Positions 33,903 through 40,390 of a DNA stretch of 43,881 bases are shown here, one piece after another. A program made the translations under genes and the position numbers. The stretch's first letter is position 1, and every line of letters starts with the position of its first letter. Source of the DNA: Desulfovibrio cuneatus DSM 11391. Its GTDB lineage: Bacteria; Desulfobacterota; Desulfovibrionia; Desulfovibrionales; Desulfovibrionaceae. The stretch is from positions 1 through 43,881 of the forward strand of contig NZ_AUCY01000028.1 of the NCBI RefSeq assembly GCF_000430005.1. The letters are read 5' to 3'. Below the pieces are notes generated by a model. The model worked only from the letters and a program-made list of their open reading frames with translations. It was not told the origin of the DNA and did not search any database.

Positions 33903-34272
33903 GGCTTTTACTCCATAAAGGTGTCAACTGAGGGAATCCAAAGAAATATGCCATATGGGTTCTCTCGTCAAGCTGTTAGCGCAGTGGCAGCGCAAGAAGA
34001 ACGCACCGCCTTGCCATTGCCCTGCTGCCGAATGTATTATTTCATGTAAGTATCTTCCATATAACGTACTGTGCCACCATGTTTTCACTGAAAATTCACA
34101 GCGCATATCTTGCCCCACGTAGCCACCTGAAACCAACACCCCCTGCATACCCCTTTTTTATGCGGCGAAAATGCCCGGCAAAAGAAAATGAAAAAAAATA
34201 ACATTTATTCAAAAAATGCTTGACGATGGCCCCGGAACCGGGTAGTTACCTCCTCTGCGCATCACTGCACAT
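33903..34272. other. Divergent intergenic region between lysS and tRNA-Asn
   Basis: 370 bases with no convincing gene: the minus-strand frame at 33924-34148 lacks a ribosome site and known features. The stretch at 34150-34220 is AT-rich and ends in the tRNA promoter. An lysS promoter must be here, but none is clear. Confidence 0.5.
34220..34248 (+). promoter_or_regulatory. Promoter of tRNA-Asn
   Basis: TTGACG (34220-34225), 17-base GC-rich spacer, TAGTTA (34243-34248), with the tRNA starting 25 bases downstream. Confidence 0.7.
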
Positions 34273-34348
34273 TCCCCGGTAGCTCAGCTGGCAGAGCGGG
34301 TGACTGTTAATCACTAGGTCGGCGGTTCAATCCCGTCCCGGGGAGCCA
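34273..34348 (+). tRNA. tRNA-Asn (anticodon GTT), with encoded CCA
   Basis: Complete cloverleaf: acceptor TCCCCGG/CCGGGGA, D-arm GCTCAGCTGGCAGAGC, anticodon loop CTGTTAA (GTT, Asn), T-arm GGCGGTTCAATCCCGTC, then G and CCA. The 3' end is a common integration target, and an integrase gene begins 130 bases further on, so this end probably contains the left attachment site. Confidence 0.96.
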
Positions 34349-34356
34349 GTAAATTC

Positions 34357-34389
34357 AAGCACTTACGAGAAATCGTAAGTGCTTTTTTT
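34357..34389 (+). terminator. Terminator after tRNA-Asn
   Basis: AAGCACTTACGA/TCGTAAGTGCTT, perfect 12-base stem with a 4-base loop, followed by a T-run. It separates tRNA transcription from the integrase gene. Confidence 0.9.
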
Positions 34390-34406
34390 GTATTTAATTG
34401 ATTTAT

Positions 34407-34459
34407 TGCTCCAAGTATGCTCCATTTGCCCCACAGGCTGCTCCAAATAGGATGGAGCA
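34407..34459. repeat. Four TGCTCCA heptamers upstream of the integrase
   Basis: TGCTCCA at 34407-34413, 34418-34424 and 34439-34445, and its complement TGGAGCA at 34453-34459, just before the integrase ribosome site. The spacing and position fit binding sites for the integrase arm domain, an excisionase or an autorepressor. Confidence 0.6.
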
Positions 34460-34479
34460 AACACCAAAATGGGGGGCAT

Positions 34480-35484
34480 ATGGCAACTATCCGCAAACGG
34501 GGCAACCTACAATGGGAAGCCCGCATTCGCCGTAAAGGCTGGCCTGTTACCTGCAAGACTTTTGAAACCAGAGTGGATGCAGAAACCTGGGCACGGCAGA
34601 TTGAAGGCGAAATGGACAGGGGCGTGTTTGTTTCGCGCACAGAAGCTGAGAATACTACCCTTACTCAGGCCTTAGACCGTTACCGCGATGAATATATTCC
34701 CCGCCTTGCTCAGCAGCAGCGGGAAAAAAATCGCGTAGCCTTTTTACAGAAGCGCCTTTTGGCAAGCCGTTTTCTGGCCAGCATACGCGGCAAAGATATT
34801 GCCGACTTCATTAAAGAGCGTGAAGCCGATGGTGTTGGCCCCAACACCATACGCCTTGACCTTGCCCTTATTTCCCGCCTGTTTGAAGTAGCTGCCAGCG
34901 ATTGGGGCATGGAAAGCCTAAGCAACCCCGTGCGCAAGGTGAACAAGCCCAAGCTGCCCGGTGGGCGTACCCGCCGCCTGGAAGGGCGGGAAGAACAGAA
35001 ACTTTTGGAAGTCTGCCCACTCCCCTTTGCCCGTGTGGTGCGCTTTGCCCTGGAAACAGCCATGCGCCGTGAAGAGATTGCCCGCCTTTCCTGGGATTAT
35101 GTAGACCTGAACAGACGCAGTGCCCACTTGCCCAAAACAAAAAATGGCGAAGCCAGAAGCGTACCGCTTTCCCCTGCTGCCTTGGCTGTGTTGCAGGAAG
35201 TACTGGCAGAAGATGGCAACAATGGCTGGGTATTCTGTATGTCTGCCGATGCCATAACCCAGGCCATGGAACGGGCACGGAAACTGGCAGGCATAGAAAA
35301 TTTGACCTTCCATGACCTGCGCCATGAAGCCATTTCCCGCTTGTTTGAGAATACCGACCTTGATGTGATGGAAATTAAGACTATCTCCGGGCACCGCTCC
35401 ATGCAAATGCTGGCCCGCTATAGCCACTTGCGGGCGCATAAGCTGGCGGACAGGTTGGCAGGGAAAAAACGTGGAGAACAATAA
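34480..35484 (+). CDS. int: Tyrosine recombinase / integrase of the tRNA-Asn element
   Basis: Protein of 334 residues. ATG 34480 (MATIRKRGNLQWEARIRRKG) follows a GGGGGG run by about 5 bases; the longer frame from 34417 runs through the heptamer repeats. An N-terminal arm-binding domain (RKRGNLQWEARIRRKGWPVTCKTFETRVDAETWARQIEGEMD) and SAM-like core domain are followed by the catalytic domain: Arg in LETAMRREEIARLSW, HDLRHEAISRLFE (HxxR), His in ISGHRSMQ and nucleophile Tyr in MLARYSHL. It would integrate and excise the element at the neighbouring tRNA-Asn. Orientation away from the tRNA fits the element extending to the right. Confidence 0.93.
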   Translation: MATIRKRGNLQWEARIRRKGWPVTCKTFETRVDAETWARQIEGEMDRGVFVSRTEAENTTLTQALDRYRDEYIPRLAQQQREKNRVAFLQKRLLASRFLASIRGKDIADFIKEREADGVGPNTIRLDLALISRLFEVAASDWGMESLSNPVRKVNKPKLPGGRTRRLEGREEQKLLEVCPLPFARVVRFALETAMRREEIARLSWDYVDLNRRSAHLPKTKNGEARSVPLSPAALAVLQEVLAEDGNNGWVFCMSADAITQAMERARKLAGIENLTFHDLRHEAISRLFENTDLDVMEIKTISGHRSMQMLARYSHLRAHKLADRLAGKKRGEQ

Positions 35485-35510
35485 CCTATTCTTGTAGTGA
35501 GGGGGCAGCT

Positions 35511-35768
35511 ATGATGGATTTTGACACCATGATTGACCACATTGAACAATTACAGGCTGAAAATGACGCTGAAGATGCCTTGGATGAACAACGTCTACAG
35601 GCCCTTGTGGCGCAATATGGTGAAGAGCAGGGCCAAGCTTTGTTTGGGGAGAAGTACGGCTCTTACTCGCAAGCGCAGGTGAGGCTATCTGAAGAGGAAC
35701 AACAACGCTACAGGGCGCAAGGCATGGATGGGGTAGATATGGTGCGCTTGTTTGGGGTGAGGGCGTGA
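35511..35768 (+). CDS. Small acidic hypothetical protein downstream of int
   Basis: 85 residues, preceded by GAGGGGG 5 bases before the ATG and 26 bases after the integrase stop, so probably co-transcribed. Mostly helical, acidic, with Gln/Glu-rich stretches (IDHIEQLQAENDAEDALDEQRL, LSEEEQQRYRAQGMDG). No helix-turn-helix or metal motif is seen. Excisionase or accessory roles are possible by position only. Confidence 0.65.
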   Translation: MMDFDTMIDHIEQLQAENDAEDALDEQRLQALVAQYGEEQGQALFGEKYGSYSQAQVRLSEEEQQRYRAQGMDGVDMVRLFGVRA

Positions 35769-35896
35769 TGAGTCTATGCAACTAATTGTACTAAGTGTTG
35801 TATATTTTTAATGATTATTAACGCCATAGGCAGTTAGAAATACCTTGCACTACAATTATCTGCTGCTTCACTGTGTTTTGCTATATAGAAACATTA

Positions 35897-35927
35897 GCAT
35901 GAACCATTGACATGTTCATGTTCATGC
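35897..35927. promoter_or_regulatory. Inverted repeat around a -35-like element, possible operator
   Basis: GCATGAAC (35897-35904) and GTTCATGC (35920-35927) are exact complements; an extra GTTCATG overlaps the right arm (35914-35920). TTGACA (35907-35912) lies between the arms. No -10 at normal spacing is clear. The repeat could be where an element regulator binds before the gene at 35953. Confidence 0.4.
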
Positions 35928-35952
35928 TTATTCTTATAAAAAAGGAGTACAT

Positions 35953-36135
35953 ATGGCCAAGAACACAGGCAATGGCTTTCGGAAGGGTTCCGTGAATGAT
36001 CGGACTCAGTCACAAAACCCTAAAACTGGCAATTGGACAAAAAGAGACACCGAAACTGGACAGTTCATTGATTCTAAGCAGGGAGGGGCTCCATTTAAAG
36101 GAGTTGCCAAAGAAGAAGACGGGCGGCGTTCATAA
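35953..36135 (+). CDS. Small basic conserved-looking hypothetical protein
   Basis: 60 residues with an excellent ribosome site (AAGGAG 5 bases before ATG). Highly polar, without cysteines or helices of note: MAKNTGNGFRKGSVNDRTQ, SGNWTKRDTETGQF-like repeats of Lys/Thr/Gly, ending FKGVAKEEDGRRS. I recall similar short proteins of unknown function in many genomes, often near mobile or restriction genes. The next gene starts 11 bases later, so the two are paired. Confidence 0.7.
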   Translation: MAKNTGNGFRKGSVNDRTQSQNPKTGNWTKRDTETGQFIDSKQGGAPFKGVAKEEDGRRS

Positions 36136-36146
36136 AGGAGGTTACT

Positions 36147-36449
36147 ATGAGCTTACCCATTAGCGAATGGAAGCATAAAGGTGGCACATCGGATCGCAAA
36201 TGTACTTGCGGCACATGGAAAGAACATTGGCTGAATTTTAGTAAAAAATCTTGGCCAAGCTTTTGTTCTGTAGCTTTTTGCTCTAATGCAGCAGAAGTTG
36301 GGGCACACGTAACAAATCAAAATTCTGACAAAGAGTGGATTGTCCCGACTTGTAAGGTTTGCAACGCAAAATCGACGCAAGAAACGTTTGATCTTTCTGG
36401 AAGCGTAACTCTCGTACCAGCGAATCAAGCGGAAACGTGTGCAAAATAG
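36147..36449 (+). CDS. Small HNH-like zinc-binding protein
   Basis: 100 residues, with AAGGAGG 5 bases before the ATG and 11 bases after the preceding small gene. Cysteines are arranged CTCGTWKEHW near the N-terminus and FCSVAFCSNAAEVGAHVTNQ, then WIVPTCKVCNAKSTQETF. The G-A-H-V followed by W-I-V-P-x-C-x-x-C-N is the pattern of treble-clef/HNH-type nuclease domains, where His and the C-x-x-C-N part hold metal. Nuclease activity is not shown; a DNA-binding zinc protein is the alternative. It converges with the peptidase gene of the restriction operon. Confidence 0.7.
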   Translation: MSLPISEWKHKGGTSDRKCTCGTWKEHWLNFSKKSWPSFCSVAFCSNAAEVGAHVTNQNSDKEWIVPTCKVCNAKSTQETFDLSGSVTLVPANQAETCAK

Positions 36450-36470
36450 CAGCCAAAAATCATAACAGAC

Positions 36471-37241
36471 TTACCATCGCAAAATGGTCATGGCAACTTC
36501 GCGCATGAAATTGCCACGAGTCCACTCATATACGACGCAACCTGGAACAGAACGGGTTAGCCATTTTTCTGGCTCACAGGCTGCAAAGCTCTCTTGATTG
36601 CGCTTGTTCACTATCGTGTTATGGGCAGCAGTACCCTGAGGTATATGCGTTATGGTACGCAGAAAGCCTAGTGCTGCCCTTGAGCTTTTATGGGTCGTAA
36701 TGGTATTGCGGTTGGAAAGAATGACAGCGTATGGTTCCCGCACAAAGTCCAAAGCACGATTTGCGCAGGCATGTTTGGAAACTTGAAATTCCCTGGCGAG
36801 GCTATTGATAAGGGTAAAGTCCAGCACAGAACCCGCCATGAGTGGGCGGAAAAGGTGTTCCGGCATAAGCAACGCTACAGCGAAACGATTGGCTTCGGCT
36901 TCTTGCTTTTTGTAATTGTGTTTTATGTCATCCGTGGAACACCAGAAGCCAGTGTTGCCGTCTTTGGTAAAACTTGGGGTATGTTCTAAAAAGTAGTGCC
37001 CCAATTCATGAGCGAAGGTAAAAGCATGCTTGCCGGGATTGCCGTTATGCGTGTTAACAATAATGCCTTTTTTGTCCCCTTTAAAGAGAAGTTGTCCACT
37101 CAAGCCTGGGTCATTAGGCAAATTACGGTAGAGGTAGCGAATGCCTTCATGGTCGGCAATGGCATGCAGCGCAGTGGTGGGTGGGCCTGAAACGCCTAGC
37201 GTTTCCAAAACCCATAATGCCTTTGCCGTTGCCATGTCCAT
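36471..37241 (-). CDS. ImmA/IrrE-like metallopeptidase at the end of the hsd operon
   Basis: Protein of 256 residues with the zinc peptidase motif HELGH (residues 78-82) in HAFTFAHELGHYFLEH, and the third-ligand region KKQEAEANRFAVALLMP (about 111-127), both typical of the ImmA/IrrE family (DUF955). In ICEBs1 and Deinococcus, such enzymes cleave a repressor under DNA-damage signals. Here there is no obvious XRE-type repressor in the window and no N-terminal helix-turn-helix. It begins 3 bases after the hsdS stop, so it is co-expressed with the restriction system. It could relieve repression of the element or act as a control or toxin-like partner; this is inference. ATG 37235 is an alternative start. 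Confidence 0.85.
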   Translation of the reverse strand: MDMATAKALWVLETLGVSGPPTTALHAIADHEGIRYLYRNLPNDPGLSGQLLFKGDKKGIIVNTHNGNPGKHAFTFAHELGHYFLEHTPSFTKDGNTGFWCSTDDIKHNYKKQEAEANRFAVALLMPEHLFRPLMAGSVLDFTLINSLAREFQVSKHACANRALDFVREPYAVILSNRNTITTHKSSRAALGFLRTITHIPQGTAAHNTIVNKRNQESFAACEPEKWLTRSVPGCVVYEWTRGNFMREVAMTILRW

Positions 37242-37244
37242 TCC

Positions 37245-38903
37245 TTATTCTCCGAACAGATCTTCCTGAGCTTGTTTCAGCTCCTCTGAATCTTGTTGGC
37301 CTACCTGTCCTCTGGCAGCCATAAGGAGTTCCGGCTCTTCATAAGGTATTTGCTGCAAAGAAGCTGGTGCAAGCTTTATGGGCTGTATTTCAGGTAAATC
37401 AGGTGCAGTGTGAAGTTGTTTGCACAACGCCATGAGTTCATCTGTTTTGGAGGCAATACGTTGCTGTTCTGCAAGGGGGGGGAGGGGGACAAGCGCTCTC
37501 CTACCATCTTCTGTGCCAAGGCGGGGCATTTTAACTCCATATGAACAAGTGTTAGTATATTCAACAAAAATAGGGTTTCGCAAAAACCACAACATATAAT
37601 CGTGGTTAATTATACCAAAGTCTAAAGGCAAAATTTCAGAAGTACAGTATCCATCCTCTGGCGCAATAATCACTTTATTTAAGTAAGGGCGCAATTTGCT
37701 GTATAAAATATTACCTTTTGTGAAAACATGTTTCGTACTTTTGCTAGCACGAGAGGAAAAAGTCACTCGCTGTAACAGTCTCCCACTATCTCTTTCAAGA
37801 TCTTCAAGCTCTAGAAGCCACGAGTCTTGAGAAATGTGTGAGGGAGAGGCATTATTAGCAGCACCGTAGTTACAAAGTTCCCCTAATCTACACCACTCCC
37901 AACCTTCTGGTAAGTCATAGGGCATTTCCTCTTCCGTGATGGACGGTAACGGTTCTTCCTTCTTTACCTTACCCTCTTTGACAAGCTGTGCTTTTTCTGC
38001 CCGGATATGTTCCAGCAATGCGGATGCCGGTTCATCATGAATATTCTGCGGCACCAGTTTACCCTGTACTGCTGCCTGCAAAATAGATTTTGGCAGGTAT
38101 TCAGCAAAATTCGCTTCCAGTGCATCCAGCTTTTTTTCTGCTGCCTCAAGCTCATCACACATGGTCATGAGTTCATTTACTTTGGCGACTATTCGTTGCT
38201 GTTCGGCAAGGGGAGGGAGCGGGATTAATAAACTTCTCAAGCCAACGAGTGGAACTGTTTTTTGTGCCGTACCCGTGGCAATGCGCGAGCACTGATTATA
38301 TATCAATGACGACCTTAGGGAAATAAAGGAATAGTTAATATCTATGTTCGGAAGCGCACGGAACAAAGCAATATGACGTTGAAAACAAAATTGCTGTTTA
38401 CCAGAAACAAGAATAGGTATTCCATATGACCCTGTAACCGTGAAAAGAATATCCCCTGATTTAGCTACTTTGTCTGAAGAAAGAGCTTTAAAATAGCTCT
38501 CAGAGACAAATCGAGTGTTTGAGAAGTCCAAGTATCCTGAGGAAATATTTGAAATAACAAGAAAAGGTATGCCATTCTCTTGTTTTGGCGGAGGCTGATG
38601 ATCCCCATCAGTTATAGCGCTTGAGATATCTCTTAACCGACACCACACCCAACCTTCCGGCAAGTCATAGGGGATTTCATCTTCCATAATGAGAGGTAGC
38701 GGCTTTTCCTTCTTTATCTTGCCTTCTTTGACCAATTGTGCCTTTTCGGCTTTAATACGCTCCAGCAGCACAGAAGCAGGCTCATCATGCAGGTTTTGCG
38801 GCACCAGTTTACCCTGCACGGCAGCTTGCAGAATAGATTGCCGTAACTGTGCAGCCTTGAATTGCGCACGGTTGGCATGTCCGGATTTAGGACGACCAGC
38901 CAT
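37245..38903 (-). CDS. hsdS: Type I restriction-modification specificity subunit HsdS
   Basis: Protein of 552 residues with two target-recognition domains (about 91-228 and 341-480), each followed by the shared conserved segment LPPLAEQQRI. The regions before the two domains repeat almost exactly: residues 23-90 and 273-340 both read SILQAAVQGKLVPQN.HDEPAS.LLE... LPEGW.WCRL. This two-fold plan is normal for HsdS, each half reading one part of a split DNA target, with the conserved helices as spacer. The ATG shares one base with the hsdM stop (TAATG). The target sequence cannot be deduced. The C-terminal tail (about 490-552) is Gln/Glu-rich. Confidence 0.95.
   Translation of the reverse strand: MAGRPKSGHANRAQFKAAQLRQSILQAAVQGKLVPQNLHDEPASVLLERIKAEKAQLVKEGKIKKEKPLPLIMEDEIPYDLPEGWVWCRLRDISSAITDGDHQPPPKQENGIPFLVISNISSGYLDFSNTRFVSESYFKALSSDKVAKSGDILFTVTGSYGIPILVSGKQQFCFQRHIALFRALPNIDINYSFISLRSSLIYNQCSRIATGTAQKTVPLVGLRSLLIPLPPLAEQQRIVAKVNELMTMCDELEAAEKKLDALEANFAEYLPKSILQAAVQGKLVPQNIHDEPASALLEHIRAEKAQLVKEGKVKKEEPLPSITEEEMPYDLPEGWEWCRLGELCNYGAANNASPSHISQDSWLLELEDLERDSGRLLQRVTFSSRASKSTKHVFTKGNILYSKLRPYLNKVIIAPEDGYCTSEILPLDFGIINHDYMLWFLRNPIFVEYTNTCSYGVKMPRLGTEDGRRALVPLPPLAEQQRIASKTDELMALCKQLHTAPDLPEIQPIKLAPASLQQIPYEEPELLMAARGQVGQQDSEELKQAQEDLFGE
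37884..38837 (-). repeat. Intragenic duplication in hsdS
   Basis: 38634-38837 and 37884-38087 encode 68-residue segments matching at most positions, exactly 250 residues apart. Such repeats can support domain exchange by homologous recombination. Confidence 0.85.
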
Positions 38904-40372
38904 TATACCTCTCCCCGATCCGCTGTTTGGGCTTCTGACACGTCCATGGCGGCGCTGATGCGATTGAGAATACTTTCAATGTGGGTGGAAATGGTATTCT
39001 TTTCATACAGGTAATTGGCAATGAATTCTTCTGGGGGCAATATCTCCACAGTTTCATGGGGAAAGCCACACAAATCAATATTGTAGCCATTGGCTGCGAT
39101 ATCTTCCACTGGCACATATTGGGAAATTTCACTTTCTTGCCTGTTGCCCCACCATTCCTTTACGGGCTCAAAGTGTGCATCCACCATAGGTTTAGTTTTG
39201 GAAAAGTGCTTGTAGCCTTGCGGCATTTCCAGCCGATAGAACCAGACGCCTTTTGTAGGCTTCCCCTTGGTGAAAAAGAGTAAATTCGTATTGATAGAGG
39301 TATACGGGGCAAACACACTTTTAGGCAGGCGCACTATGGTGTGCAGGTTACATTCTTCCAGCAGTTTCTTTTTTATAGCTGCTTTGGTGCCATCGCCAAA
39401 CATGAAGCCATCGGGCAAAACCAGTCCACACCGCCCCCCATCTTTGAGTAAAGCCATCATATGCACCAGAAAGAGATCTGCGGTTTCCGTAGTGCGCAGG
39501 TCAACAGGCACAGACTGGGCAACAACTTTTTCTTCCGCACCGCCAAAGGGCGGGTTGGTGACAATGACATCCACCTTATCTTTCAGGCCATACTCTGACA
39601 CATGCTTTTGCAACGTATTGCCATGCCGCACATCCGGTACATCAATGCCATGGGCAATCAGGTTGGTTACGCACAACAAGTAGGGGAAAGGCTTTTTTTC
39701 AAAACCTTTGATGGTTTTTTGCAGCAGAGCATACTGCTCCGGGGTCTCAACACCCTCTGAAAAACCGTCTATAACGCTGGTAAGGAAGCCGCCCGTACCG
39801 CAGGCCGGGTCTAGTATGCTTTCCCCCAGTTTTGGCGCTACTCTGTCTACTATGAAGCGTGTAACGGGGCGTGGGGTGTAAAATTCCCCGGCTTTGCCCG
39901 CGCTTTGCAGGTCTTTCAGCATACCTTCATAAAGACCATTGAACAGATGCGTTCCTTTGACCTCATCAAAATTGATGTCCTCATTGATTTTGTTGACGAC
40001 TTGACGCAACAGTGTGCCAGACTTCATGAAGTTGTTGACGCCTTCCATCATGTCCCGGATGAGCCATTTTCGCTTTTTGGGGTCTTCACTGGTGTCCAGA
40101 TTGCGAAGAGCTGCAAACATGCTTTCCACATGGGTGAGCAAAGTGTCACCTGTAATGCTCTCGGCATTGTCAGCCCAGGTGTTCCAGCGATATTCTTGGG
40201 GTATGACGGGGTAGTAATCGTCTTCCGTCAGTTCCCACTCCTGTTCTTTGTGGTCAAAGGCTTTCAGAAAAAGCATCCAGGTGATTTGTTCAATGTATTG
40301 CGCATCGCCGTTAATACCGGCGTCAATGCGCATAATGTCCTTAAGGGCTTTAGTGGTGTTGCCGACAGCCAT
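38903..40372 (-). CDS. hsdM: Type I restriction-modification methyltransferase HsdM
   Basis: N6-adenine methyltransferase of 489 residues. AAGGA lies 8 bases before the ATG, 18 bases after hsdR. The N-terminal domain (about 1-140) leads to the SAM site: GEFYTPRPVTRFIVDRVAPKL, motif I ILDPACGTGGFLTSVIDGF, motif IV VIVTNPPFGG. The C-terminal part matches the HsdM dimer-forming region (GLVLPDGFMFGDGTKAAIKKKLLEECNLHTIVRLP). It modifies the target read by HsdS and, with HsdR, forms the restriction complex. Intact by length and motifs. Confidence 0.96.
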   Translation of the reverse strand: MAVGNTTKALKDIMRIDAGINGDAQYIEQITWMLFLKAFDHKEQEWELTEDDYYPVIPQEYRWNTWADNAESITGDTLLTHVESMFAALRNLDTSEDPKKRKWLIRDMMEGVNNFMKSGTLLRQVVNKINEDINFDEVKGTHLFNGLYEGMLKDLQSAGKAGEFYTPRPVTRFIVDRVAPKLGESILDPACGTGGFLTSVIDGFSEGVETPEQYALLQKTIKGFEKKPFPYLLCVTNLIAHGIDVPDVRHGNTLQKHVSEYGLKDKVDVIVTNPPFGGAEEKVVAQSVPVDLRTTETADLFLVHMMALLKDGGRCGLVLPDGFMFGDGTKAAIKKKLLEECNLHTIVRLPKSVFAPYTSINTNLLFFTKGKPTKGVWFYRLEMPQGYKHFSKTKPMVDAHFEPVKEWWGNRQESEISQYVPVEDIAANGYNIDLCGFPHETVEILPPEEFIANYLYEKNTISTHIESILNRISAAMDVSEAQTADRGEV

Positions 40373-40390
40373 TCGTAATTTCCTTGTATG

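Noticed and set aside
33924-34148. Minus-strand frame of 74 codons upstream of lysS
   Set aside because: No ribosome site, odd composition, and in a region that should hold promoters.
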